From assembly GCA_018396695.1 (NCBI GenBank), contig JAGTQU010000008.1, forward strand, positions 1 through 56,768: a stretch of 56,768 nt of DNA. Direction: 5' to 3'. The notes under the pieces were generated by a model. It searched no databases. It was not told the DNA's origin and saw only the letters and a list, made by a program, of their open reading frames with translations. A program made the position numbers and the translations under genes. Positions 8,147 to 16,173 of this stretch are shown here, in pieces. How positions within the stretch are numbered: position 1 is the stretch's first letter; the number at the start of each line of letters is the position of its first letter. The stretch comes from Candidatus Bathyarchaeota archaeon (GTDB lineage Archaea > Thermoproteota > Bathyarchaeia > TCS64).

Positions 8147-8980
8147 TCAGCTGGTTACTGTTCGCTTCTTATTCGCTATCTCATTCGATAATTGGGAGAG
8201 AATAGCTGAAGCCTTTTCAAGCTTATCTTCCGCCTCCTTCTTGGAACGCCCGGTTGCTGATATCCAAACTTTGATCCCAGCCTCGCCGTGAGGTTTAACC
8301 ATGGATTTAATGTAAACGGATCTTTCCCCCCTCATCACTTCGTCTATAAGCGAGGCTAGTATTGACTCGTCTTTTAAAGGTACGAGGATTATTCTCTCAG
8401 CATAAGAAGCATCGGTTTTCTCCCTGAGTAAAGGCTTCACCTGATTCTCGAAGATCCAAATCATTTCTTTAGGTACTCCTGGGAGACAAATAATCACGCT
8501 TTCCTTGGTTTTTATTAGGACTCCTGGTGCTCCCCCTACCTTGTTGTCAAGAGGCTTGGCGCCTCGAGGTAGAATAGCCATCTTCCTTCTCGATTCAATT
8601 ATCTCGGGTGTATCTACTTTCCCTTCTCTATATAGTTCAAGATACTGTCTAGTCACTATTGAGAGGGCTTCAGGATTCAACTCTAGGCTAGAGTTTAAGG
8701 CTTCAGCCACTCCCTTCAAAGTCTTATCGTCATGCGTCGGTCCTAATCCTCCAATCGTTATGACTATGCTACACGAATCAGAGATGAGTCTTCGAATGGC
8801 TTTAGCGATCTCGCTTTCATTATCTCTAATTGTCATCTGCTCCCAGACTCGGATGTTTATGGCTTTTAGTTGAGAGATTATCCAATGGCTGTTAGTATCT
8901 GCTATAACTCCATCTAGGATCTCATTTCCAATGACTAGTAGACCAATCTTAACAGATTCGGCTTCCAACGGTCTTTCCAT
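8147..8980 (-). CDS. CinA-like protein with MoaB/Mog-type nucleotide-binding domain
   Basis: A 277-aa protein with the molybdopterin-binding-like fold. Early motifs are GLLVIGNEILDGVIADTNS (12-30) and ITIGGLGPTHDD (75-86), followed by GGAPGV and CLPGVPKEM. This is the COG1058 group, the N-terminal half of CinA, linked to pyridine nucleotide (ADP-ribose) hydrolysis. The NMN deamidase C-terminal domain of full CinA is absent, as in most archaeal versions. It shares a strand with the LarA-like gene 67 nt downstream, so it may be cotranscribed. Confidence 0.85.
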   Translation of the reverse strand: MERPLEAESVKIGLLVIGNEILDGVIADTNSHWIISQLKAINIRVWEQMTIRDNESEIAKAIRRLISDSCSIVITIGGLGPTHDDKTLKGVAEALNSSLELNPEALSIVTRQYLELYREGKVDTPEIIESRRKMAILPRGAKPLDNKVGGAPGVLIKTKESVIICLPGVPKEMIWIFENQVKPLLREKTDASYAERIILVPLKDESILASLIDEVMRGERSVYIKSMVKPHGEAGIKVWISATGRSKKEAEDKLEKASAILSQLSNEIANKKRTVTS

Positions 8981-9077
8981 TCAAAATAGGAAGTATCAGC
9001 TAATAATGGTTTTTATGTCAACCTAAACCCTTTAAGGTCTCTTAATTAGCAAGGCCATCCACGTTTTCAGGCAGGCT

Positions 9078-9638
9078 CTAAAGAGGATTAGAGCTTAAAG
9101 CCTTGGCGAGGCTGTAACCAGCTTTTTCAAGCATCTCTAACTTATAGTCCTTTGAGATTCTTGTGATGGGGATTAAATCGAATATTTGGAAACCGAGTCT
9201 CCTCAGATAATCTTCAAGATTTAAAAGAGCTTTCACCGCTCCCATTCCGCTACCTCCTGCAGATGCTATGCCTATCGCCTTCTTCGTAGATAGGTTTCTG
9301 AAACCGTTAAATGATTCGCATCTTCTAAGTCTGTCTAGAAAAATCTTTGCTGATTCGCTTAAGTCATGCCAGTACACAGGTGTTGCAAAGACGTGAGCGT
9401 CGGCTTCATAGATCTTTCCTCTTAATGTCTCAAAATCATCCTTCAAGATGCATTTTCCCTCCTTCCGGCACATGCCCCAGCCCCCGTCACATGCGATACA
9501 GGGTTTTACATCGAATCTGCAGAGATGCGCCAACTCGGCTTCACCCCCCGCATTTTTGAACCCTTTAAGAAAGGACTGGACTAAGCTTGAGGTTAACCCA
9601 TCGATATTTACGCTCGACTGGATTGCAAAAACTTTCAT
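9078..9638 (-). CDS. Flavodoxin-fold NAD(P)H-dependent oxidoreductase, Fe-S flavoprotein-like
   Basis: A 186-aa protein of the NADPH-dependent FMN reductase/iron-sulfur flavoprotein family. The FMN phosphate loop region is SSVNIDGLTSSL near residue 10. A cysteine group C48, C51, C58, C64 lies in CIACDGGWGMCRKEGKC, followed by FATPVYWHDLS. The C-x2-C-x6-C-x5-C spacing differs from the compact cluster motif of typical Fe-S flavoproteins, so cluster binding is uncertain. It should transfer electrons from ferredoxin or NAD(P)H. GAGGTG precedes the ATG at 9638. A 21-nt repeat (9684-9704) sits just upstream of the likely box A. Confidence 0.85.
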   Translation of the reverse strand: MKVFAIQSSVNIDGLTSSLVQSFLKGFKNAGGEAELAHLCRFDVKPCIACDGGWGMCRKEGKCILKDDFETLRGKIYEADAHVFATPVYWHDLSESAKIFLDRLRRCESFNGFRNLSTKKAIGIASAGGSGMGAVKALLNLEDYLRRLGFQIFDLIPITRISKDYKLEMLEKAGYSLAKALSSNPL

Positions 9639-9683
9639 GAGCCCACCTCTTTTATTAAATCTCTTTCTTATTAAAAAGATTGA

Positions 9684-9704
9684 CGAAAATCGATTCCGTG
9701 GAAA
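9684..9704 (-). repeat. Copy 1 of a 21-nt dispersed repeat upstream of a promoter
   Basis: The plus strand reads CGAAAATCGATTCCGTGGAAA. It matches 29380-29400 at 20 of 21 positions. It lies 46-66 nt upstream of the flavodoxin ATG, just ahead of a TTTTTAATA box (9669-9677, minus strand). The core AATCGATT is self-complementary. It may be a shared operator or activator site. Confidence 0.6.
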
Positions 9705-9883
9705 GCATCATTTTTGGAATATTATAAGAGATCTTAGAGTTTATACAGCTTAAATATTAACGTCGCTAATTTTGAGTTTTAAAAAATGGATAAACGATCC
9801 AAGTCTTTTGAAAGCAAATTATTGGGCTTTAGATCCTTCTCTCCCGAATGATTAATTTTGCATAGACCTTAAACAGTTTATGA

Positions 9884-9956
9884 TAGACTGGGCGGGATTT
9901 GAACCCGCGACTTTCGGCTTGCGAAGCCGACGATCATACCCCTGATCTACCAGCCC
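9884..9956 (-). tRNA. tRNA-Ala (anticodon CGC)
   Basis: The minus strand folds as a complete 73-nt tRNA. The acceptor is GGGCTGG/CCAGTCT with the alanine identity pair G3:U70. The D stem is GATC/GATC. The anticodon stem TCGGC/GCCGA encloses loop TTCGCAA, giving anticodon CGC. The T arm is GCGGG-TTCAAAT-CCCGC and the discriminator is A73. No CCA is encoded (TCA follows) and no intron is seen. A box A lies upstream at 9982-9990. Confidence 0.97.
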
Positions 9957-9981
9957 CCTGTATCAAGGAACTTTTCTACCG

Positions 9982-9990
9982 AAATAAAAG
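9982..9990 (-). promoter_or_regulatory. Box A of the tRNA-Ala gene
   Basis: CTTTTATTT on the minus strand is centred about 30 nt upstream of the tRNA 5' end at 9956, the expected archaeal TATA-box distance. Confidence 0.5.
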
Positions 9991-10116
9991 AGATTCGCCT
10001 AGTCCTCTGAATTTTACAAGATTACATTTTTCTGTTTAAGGAGAACATGATTAGGATGAGTTTTTACGATCATAAACTCTTTACTTCGAGAACAACAATC
10101 ACATATTGGACTGATT

Positions 10117-10971
10117 ATGAAGCTCCTTGTAACAGGCGCAGTTGGACGGCTCGGCAGAGACCTTGTGACATTAGCCTCGAAAAGATATGTTGTCCGTGCT
10201 TTTGATCTACCCCAGGTATCATTTCAACCAATTGAAGATGTAACGAATACTGAAGTTTTTCGTGGAGATATTACTAATCTTAAAGATGTCCGTGAAGCAT
10301 TGCGCAGTGTTGACGGTGTAATCCATCTAGCTGCCGTGTTGCCGCCTAAAAGCGAGCAGGATAGGCTTCAAACAATGAAGGTTAACCTTGGAGGAACTCG
10401 CAATTTAGTTGAAGTTTTGAAAGAAAATCAAGTTCCGTTAATTTTCGCTTCTTCAGTTTCCGTCTATGGGGTCACTGCTCATGAGCAGCCCCCGATACGA
10501 GAGGATCACGTTTTACATGCATATAATGCATACTCTGAAAGTAAGATAGAGGCAGAAAAATTAGTCAAAGCTTCAGGCATCCCTTACATTATTCTTCGCA
10601 TCTCCGCCATCTCGGTTGCAGAACTGGTCGAGCTTCCTGATGCGATCCCCTTTAGAGCTGATCAACGTGTGGAGTATGTTTTCGTCGAAGATGCTGCACA
10701 GGCGTTGCTATCCGCATTCGAGATGCGTGAAGCTTTGGGAGGCATCTACAATATTGCGGGTGGGGCATCATGGCAGATGACGGGAGAAAAATATATCAAA
10801 TTTTTCTATGATGCTCTCGGGGTCGAAGTTGAGCCTAATTTCTCTAAAGAATATACAAGCCTAGATTGGTATGATACAAGCCGGAGTAGGTTCTTGAACT
10901 ATCAGAAAACATCTTTAAATGATTTTCTTAACCGTTTAAGAACTGTTGGAGAGGAACTTGGGTTAAGGTGA
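10117..10971 (+). CDS. NAD(P)-dependent sugar epimerase/dehydratase (extended SDR)
   Basis: A 284-aa extended short-chain dehydrogenase. The N-terminal nucleotide motif GAVGRLG is at 7-13, then DGVIHLAAVLPP, the serine region FASSVSVYG and the catalytic YSESK (Tyr and Lys). Family members epimerise, dehydrate or reduce nucleotide-sugar substrates, and the exact one cannot be assigned. The C-terminal part is shorter than in UDP-glucose epimerases (~320 aa). It starts with ATG and its stop overlaps the next GTG start by 4 nt, so the two are translationally coupled. Confidence 0.88.
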   Translation: MKLLVTGAVGRLGRDLVTLASKRYVVRAFDLPQVSFQPIEDVTNTEVFRGDITNLKDVREALRSVDGVIHLAAVLPPKSEQDRLQTMKVNLGGTRNLVEVLKENQVPLIFASSVSVYGVTAHEQPPIREDHVLHAYNAYSESKIEAEKLVKASGIPYIILRISAISVAELVELPDAIPFRADQRVEYVFVEDAAQALLSAFEMREALGGIYNIAGGASWQMTGEKYIKFFYDALGVEVEPNFSKEYTSLDWYDTSRSRFLNYQKTSLNDFLNRLRTVGEELGLR

Positions 10972-11336
10972 GTATATTGAGCGAGGATTTGAAAGTGTCG
11001 AAAGAAGGATTGCTAAAAGCCCTCGAGACCTTGAGAAGCATACCTGCCACTTCGTTTCCTGCTGCTGAAATAAGAGAGGTAGATGCAAGGATTCAAATGG
11101 CGAATAATATTCTAATTCAAAACGAGAAGAAGATATGGCTGAGATCGAAAGATGGGAGAGAAATATTAAATGAAATTAGGTCTACAGTTGATAAGCTTCT
11201 TAGCGAGATAACTAAGCTTCAAAAATCTCCTGAGAGAGAGCTATGGGGCGGCTTTAAGCAGACCTTGGAGAAGCTCGAGAACCTTTTGATGAAGATAGAA
11301 GAGGAGAGTAGGAGACGAAGCATGGTTGTAACATGA
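10968..11336 (+). CDS. Small helical (coiled-coil) protein, unknown function
   Basis: A 122-aa protein, almost entirely charged and helical, with heptad-like Leu/Ile spacing (for example the segment from EILNEIRSTVDKLLSEITKL to the C-terminus). It has no cysteines, signal peptide or membrane segment. GTG at 10968 overlaps the epimerase stop (GTGA), indicating coupling. I recognise no family. A protein partner for the epimerase or an adaptor role is possible but is only inferred from the operon. Confidence 0.7.
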   Translation: MSILSEDLKVSKEGLLKALETLRSIPATSFPAAEIREVDARIQMANNILIQNEKKIWLRSKDGREILNEIRSTVDKLLSEITKLQKSPERELWGGFKQTLEKLENLLMKIEEESRRRSMVVT

Positions 11337-11591
11337 TCGAAGGGATGATGACTTAATCGATGTGAAGATCCAAGCTATTGATGGATCTATGCTTAATTCC
11401 CTAGCTGAGCCAAAAGTACGAGGACAAACAATTCGCGTAGAATAGGAAGGTCAAGCTCAAATATTACATGACTATGGCATAAATTCTGATCTTTCCCATT
11501 TTAAATTAATTAAAAGGGTCTCTATACCCGATTATTATATACTACTTATAGCAAAGTTTAGATTGAAAATTAAAATAGGGAGTGTGGCGAA

Positions 11592-12929
11592 TTGCCAAGC
11601 AAAGTTTATTTTATGGATGATCGGTACACGGGTTTATCCTCTAGTCTACCGGCGAAGGCTAGACAGCTATTCGAGCATGCAGGACTTCAAGACTGTTTTA
11701 GCCCAGGCGACTCCGTGGCAATTAAATGCCATATGGGGGAATGGTATAATACCGCATACCTGAGACCCATCCTTGTCCGGGCGATAGTAGACGCTGTGAA
11801 AGAAAATGGAGGAACCCCCTTCGTAACTGACACGACAACGGCTCCATACTACTACTATGGAAGCCGAAGCACAGCCCAATTCTATCTAGAAACGGCTGCT
11901 GCAAACGGCTTCACTAAGGAGTCTATGGGTTGCCCAATTCTCATAGCTGACGGTAGCTATGGGATTGATGATGTTAGAGTAGATATTCCAGACGGTATTC
12001 TACTTAAAGAGGGGTTTCTAGCCTCAGGGTTCCATCAAGCCGACGCTGTGATCGTGGTCAGCCACTTTAAAGGGCACGTCAGCGGAGTCTTCGGAGGAGG
12101 GATCAAGAACGTAGCTATAGGATGTAGCTCGAAGCGGGGGAAGATTAACATTCATCTTACGACTCATCCAGAAGTAGGATGGAATAACTGGAGTTTCAAA
12201 GGAGAGAACTGTATCGGTAGAGATTGCCCCGACGCAACCCTCTGCGATAATATCTGCCCTGCCGGAGCAATTCATGTTGTTGAAAATGGAATGATATACG
12301 ATAGAGAAAAATGTGTTGGATGTTTTGGGCATCAGAAACCCCTTTTCAACTGTAAGGTTTGGGGAGACGAAAAACTAAACGACTGGAGACACTGGTTCCT
12401 CATCGCCATGGGAGACGCAGCAACAGGATACGTCAGAGAGATTGGGAAAAATAATGTGGGCTTCATCACATACGCCATAGACATATCTCCTGGATGCGAC
12501 TGCGCCCCAGGTTCGGATCGGGTGATCATACCTAACATGGGCGTATTCGCTTCAAAAGACATGGTTGCAATCGATACGGCTACCCTTGACATGTCAACCC
12601 GAATGCCCGGTATTCCCGGCTCACAGGCAGTTGATAAGAACATCATGGAACCAGGAGTCGAGAAGTTTACAGGTCTCATAGGTCGGAGTCAGTGGATTAC
12701 TGTGAACACATGTTCACGTCTTGGAATAGGATCCAAAGATTACGAGCTTATCATACCCCCCGTATCTGACGACGAGTCGAAGTTCTGTTTCCCCTACTTT
12801 AGCCCAGAGAAGCCATCAGGATACTATTTGGCTAAAGGACTTATAAGGTTTAAAACCCTATTACCTGAAAGAGGTTTCAAATATAACAGGATCCCATCAG
12901 TTCCACTTAACGAGTTAATTGAACGTTAG
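11592..12929 (+). CDS. DUF362 protein with ferredoxin-like Fe-S region
   Basis: A 445-aa protein of the DUF362/COG2768 family. The N-terminal two thirds holds the DUF362 core (GDSVAIKCHMGE near residue 40, VVSHFKGHVSGVFGGGIKN near 150-170). A cysteine-rich segment at about 200-255 (ENCIGRDCPDATLCDNICPAGAI, then KCVGCFGH) resembles a 4Fe-4S ferredoxin pair with altered spacing. It is likely a cytosolic electron-transfer or redox protein whose partner is unknown. The start is TTG at 11592. The 255-nt gap upstream contains its promoter. Confidence 0.85.
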   Translation: MPSKVYFMDDRYTGLSSSLPAKARQLFEHAGLQDCFSPGDSVAIKCHMGEWYNTAYLRPILVRAIVDAVKENGGTPFVTDTTTAPYYYYGSRSTAQFYLETAAANGFTKESMGCPILIADGSYGIDDVRVDIPDGILLKEGFLASGFHQADAVIVVSHFKGHVSGVFGGGIKNVAIGCSSKRGKINIHLTTHPEVGWNNWSFKGENCIGRDCPDATLCDNICPAGAIHVVENGMIYDREKCVGCFGHQKPLFNCKVWGDEKLNDWRHWFLIAMGDAATGYVREIGKNNVGFITYAIDISPGCDCAPGSDRVIIPNMGVFASKDMVAIDTATLDMSTRMPGIPGSQAVDKNIMEPGVEKFTGLIGRSQWITVNTCSRLGIGSKDYELIIPPVSDDESKFCFPYFSPEKPSGYYLAKGLIRFKTLLPERGFKYNRIPSVPLNELIER

Positions 12930-13045
12930 CCCCTTTTTTCCATATTAAAGTAATAGGGAAGACGGGTCTTTTAGAAGATATTTTTGGGGCGTTAAATACT
13001 CGGCAAACATCATGATTTATAGCTAGATTCTGATAATCATGGCTA

Positions 13046-14014
13046 ATGGATCCAAGAATAATCTGTATTTCTCACAGGGAAGACGCTGATGGTATAATAT
13101 GTGCTTCATTTCTACGTAGGATTAAGAACGCATCCACTATTCTTGTATCATATGACGAATTAGAGAGTGCGCTATCTCGGGTAAAGCCACCGGTACATGA
13201 ACTATACATTTGTGACGTAAATATTAGGGAAGAATTGATGAGCCACGTTCTAAGGATATCTAGATTCTCCAAGGTTACAATTGTTGATCATCATCCAACT
13301 GCGAAGGATGTACTAGATGAGCTTGGGAAAGCAGGAGTACATATCGTTTTCAGTCCAGTGGATTGTGCAAGCGTTCTACTATACGACCACTTCAAAGACA
13401 AGTTGGGTAGAGAAGGCGCTCGACTAGCAGCTTACGCTGCGATATCTGACCAGTTCGAGGACGGTCCCATAGCATTGGAAATCATTTCGAAATTCGATAA
13501 ACACTATGTCCATTTTGAAGCCTTGATTTTAACATACGCATTGTTGAAGGAGAACTCATTAGGTTTCAGAGATATTATGATGGATGCCCTCAGTAGATAC
13601 ATCTTTCCACACAAAATTACCGGTATTCTACAAAAGGCACTTGAACAAGTAGAAGTGGTCTCAAACCTCATCGAACTGCTTCCAAACCGTTCAAAGCTGA
13701 TTGATAGATTCGCTTATACTGAAGTAACAGACGAAGTTTCTCTTGGAACAGCGGCGGGGTTAATCCTAGACTCTATGGATGTTGACGTAGGTTTAAGTTA
13801 TAAAAAGAATGGAAAGGAATACATTGATCTATCTATAAGAGCGAGGCGGGGTCTCAAAATTCACCTAGGTGAAGTTACGAAAATGATTGCAAAGAAATGT
13901 AATGGATATGGTGGAGGGCATAGTAGGGCTAGTGGCGCAAAGATCCCAAAAAAGAATTTTACCCTTTTCCTCAAAGACTTTGAGGAAGCGATGAAAAATA
14001 ATGATTCTATTTAA
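13046..14014 (+). CDS. DHH-family phosphoesterase
   Basis: A 322-aa DHH/DHHA1 phosphoesterase. Motif I is HREDADGI (8-15). The second Asp region is YICDVNI, and the DHH motif is VDHHPT. The C-terminal DHHA1 nucleic-acid-binding motif GGGHSRASGA is at about 290-300. These Mn-dependent enzymes hydrolyse phosphodiesters of short RNA, ssDNA or cyclic dinucleotides; archaeal members include RecJ-like and nanoRNase-like types. The ATG at 13046 is about 25 nt after a TATA-like GATTTATAG, so the mRNA may be almost leaderless. The 3' end overlaps the convergent small gene by 8 nt. Confidence 0.88.
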   Translation: MDPRIICISHREDADGIICASFLRRIKNASTILVSYDELESALSRVKPPVHELYICDVNIREELMSHVLRISRFSKVTIVDHHPTAKDVLDELGKAGVHIVFSPVDCASVLLYDHFKDKLGREGARLAAYAAISDQFEDGPIALEIISKFDKHYVHFEALILTYALLKENSLGFRDIMMDALSRYIFPHKITGILQKALEQVEVVSNLIELLPNRSKLIDRFAYTEVTDEVSLGTAAGLILDSMDVDVGLSYKKNGKEYIDLSIRARRGLKIHLGEVTKMIAKKCNGYGGGHSRASGAKIPKKNFTLFLKDFEEAMKNNDSI

Positions 14015-14234
14015 CCAATTTTTCTAGAACAACTTTAATCGAACCCTTTGAGATCGCCTCAGAAATCGAATCTAAAATATAATCGTATCTTTCTAATCCT
14101 GTTTTATCAATTTTCACTTCTTGAATGAAAACTAAGTTTCCAAAACGGTCTAACCCTTTCAGCTCCCAGATCTCTTTATGACTAGATCTAGGTGAAATTT
14201 CGCTACACATCTTAAAATTATTAGATCTTTTCAC
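14007..14234 (-). CDS. Small conserved-looking protein, unknown (75 aa)
   Basis: A 75-aa protein with beta strands in the middle (EIWELKGLDRFGNLVFIQEVKI) and a helical end (YDYILDSISEAISKG). It has no cysteines, membrane segment or recognised family. It follows proteasome beta on the same strand after 35 nt and overlaps the DHH gene stop by 8 nt from the opposite strand. Its composition is protein-like, so it is probably real. Confidence 0.5.
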   Translation of the reverse strand: MKRSNNFKMCSEISPRSSHKEIWELKGLDRFGNLVFIQEVKIDKTGLERYDYILDSISEAISKGSIKVVLEKLVK

Positions 14235-14269
14235 CTATTATAAATTAAAGTATTTCTAGATCGAGTCTA

Positions 14270-14887
14270 CTAGACTTTTAGTGGAGTCTTCAAAGAATAA
14301 AACCTCTCCTCGACCTCATCATGCCTTATTAGAAGCATGTCGACCCCGTCGCCGCTGATGGCGTCCCTGGCTGATGCGGATTTTATTGCTTTAAGCGCCA
14401 AATAGGCACCCTCCTCCAATGTCATTCCATCTTTATATTCTGCTTCTAATAGACCCATCGCTATAGGCGCGCCTGAGCCTGCTGACACAAATTTATCTGG
14501 GATTACGCTACCTAAGGGATCTAAAGAGTAGACTGCTGGGCCCTCTTCATCTACTCCTCCAACTATTGTCTCCATAAGTAGCGGGTAGAGGCGCCTTTGG
14601 AATAAGAGATTCCCGATTAGTTTAGCAGTAGCCTTGACCGAGATAGGTCTATTATTCTCAAGGTTATAGAGGTTAGCATATGCTGAAGCTTCTCTAGTCA
14701 ATGCTTGCATATCTGATACCAGTCCCGCGAAGGCCAAGCCTATATTCTTCGTCAGTTTGAATACTTTTTTCCCTGATCTACTCATAAGCAGATGTCCCCA
14801 ACTCACCCTTTTTTCCGATGCGAGTATAACTGCCTCTTTACATACGAGGCCTATCGTGGTTGCTCCTTGAAGCTCTTGATAACTCAT
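14270..14887 (-). CDS. psmB: Proteasome beta subunit, non-catalytic type (Ala at Thr1)
   Basis: A 205-aa 20S proteasome beta subunit. The fold signatures are clear (GLVCKEAVILASEKRVSWG, GSGAPIAMGLLE, SGDGVDMLLI). The catalytic Thr1 of active subunits, which follows Gly at the propeptide end (G-TTT-hydrophobic-G), is replaced: here the sequence is QGATTIG, with Ala at residue 9. Other active-site positions remain, namely E25 (position 17), R27 (19) and K41 (33). It should therefore assemble but not autoprocess or cleave, like the Ala-type beta1 of Sulfolobus. A second, active beta subunit must be elsewhere. The alpha subunit is at 29482. It is downstream of Bax1 on the same strand. Confidence 0.93.
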   Translation of the reverse strand: MSYQELQGATTIGLVCKEAVILASEKRVSWGHLLMSRSGKKVFKLTKNIGLAFAGLVSDMQALTREASAYANLYNLENNRPISVKATAKLIGNLLFQRRLYPLLMETIVGGVDEEGPAVYSLDPLGSVIPDKFVSAGSGAPIAMGLLEAEYKDGMTLEEGAYLALKAIKSASARDAISGDGVDMLLIRHDEVEERFYSLKTPLKV

Positions 14888-15039
14888 CGAAGATCCCTTC
14901 TTAGAACATGAGTATTAAACGAAAAATATTAATGTGTTGCCTAAATTCGTCGAAACTCTTGAGTCTTTTTCACACAAATTTTACAGTTATATGCTCTTGG
15001 ATGCGAAGACTCTACGACAATAAAGATTATTGTTTTTCA

Positions 15040-16173
15040 TTACCTTTTGATCCTGTGAACTTTACTTTCGCCACGGTTTTCAGTCCATTCGATAGAGTAC
15101 CCGAGAGCTTCTAAGACTTGTATAGGATGTTGGCATCCCATCTTTTTAAAAGCCTCGAGAACTGTTCTTAATGTAAGCTTTTCTCGCTTCTCAAGCTCTT
15201 TGGTGATTAGATCAAGTTTAGTTTTCGAGATGAAGATGCTGCCGAGATCTGCCAGATCCTCTCTTCTTTTAAGCAATTCTCGAACACTAGCCTCGGTTAT
15301 ACATTGAGAGTTGGCTAGTTCTTCAACTATGATCACATCTGGTAATTGTTTTTCTCTCGAATGAGGCTTAGGCGGCTCGTGCGAAACCTGATATAATTTT
15401 TTATAGGTAAGTAATGCCCCATGCTTCTCTTTAGAGACCTCTAGAATATAATTTCTACCGGATTGCCGCAGCTCTGCTTTAATCCTCCAGTCATCTTGTA
15501 GCATAAGCTGAGCTATTACCTTCTCCAACTCTGACATTCTGGATTTAGAGTATTTTGTTGAGTACATCTTCAATGTGATCCTTTTAAACTCGCCTTCGCT
15601 AAAAACTATGGATTCTCCGAGTTTTAAGCTAGGCTTCTCTACGGTTCCTTTAAACGTCAACTCCATCTCATATGACTGTGTTAAAATGCCTGTGATCAGT
15701 GCAAAGTTGTATTCTTTCAAGAGCTCCATCGGTTCTGGGGGGGTAAACTCTAGGATTCTCTGCTCATCTGATAGATCGGCGTAAAGCGCATCCTCTATCT
15801 CTATAGAATCAACTCCGAACTTTGATGAAACTTTTGAAAGAATCTCTCGTCTCATATTCTCCAAAGCGAGCACTCTGTTTCCAACTTCTTCGAATACAGC
15901 TCTGCGGACCTCAACTGGGTTTAAAGAGATCTTGGAACCGAGTTTGCATCGCTGCTCGAGCATGAATCCGAGCCCCCTCACTAACTTGTAGTCATACCCT
16001 AAATCCTCGCAGCTGTCGAGCGACTCTTTTAGCTCCCTATATTTTTTCCCTAAATTATCTTCAAAAATTGATATGAGGGTTTTTGCTAGGCTAAGTTTGG
16101 TTTCGTCTGCATAGAGCGGCACAACTATTCCTTTTCTTCGTCTAAACCTTAAAAGGTCTAATGGAAGCGTCAA
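15040..16173 (-). CDS. bax1: Bax1 (DUF790) XPB-associated nuclease
   Basis: A 377-aa DUF790 protein, the family of Bax1, the archaeal partner of helicase XPB. Bax1 is a structure-specific endonuclease that cuts near ss/dsDNA junctions and stimulates XPB; the pair is proposed to act in nucleotide excision repair. The C-terminal part contains VIIVEELANSQCITEASVRELLKRRE. Its GTG/ATG overlap with the upstream XPB gene (4 nt, 16170-16173) shows translational coupling and supports the assignment. The length matches the family. Confidence 0.88.
   Translation of the reverse strand: MTLPLDLLRFRRRKGIVVPLYADETKLSLAKTLISIFEDNLGKKYRELKESLDSCEDLGYDYKLVRGLGFMLEQRCKLGSKISLNPVEVRRAVFEEVGNRVLALENMRREILSKVSSKFGVDSIEIEDALYADLSDEQRILEFTPPEPMELLKEYNFALITGILTQSYEMELTFKGTVEKPSLKLGESIVFSEGEFKRITLKMYSTKYSKSRMSELEKVIAQLMLQDDWRIKAELRQSGRNYILEVSKEKHGALLTYKKLYQVSHEPPKPHSREKQLPDVIIVEELANSQCITEASVRELLKRREDLADLGSIFISKTKLDLITKELEKREKLTLRTVLEAFKKMGCQHPIQVLEALGYSIEWTENRGESKVHRIKR

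Noticed and set aside
11342-11411. Candidate C/D box sRNA after the coiled-coil gene (ATGATGA at 11345, TGATGG inside, CTGA at 11405)
   Set aside because: C and D boxes are present about 60 nt apart, but no clear D' box precedes the internal C'-like element and the flanking stem is only two pairs. Not enough to call an RNA gene.
14908-15114. 68-codon plus-strand ORF between proteasome beta and Bax1
   Set aside because: It overlaps the end of the Bax1 gene on the other strand, has no ribosome binding site and a random Cys/Ser/Phe composition.
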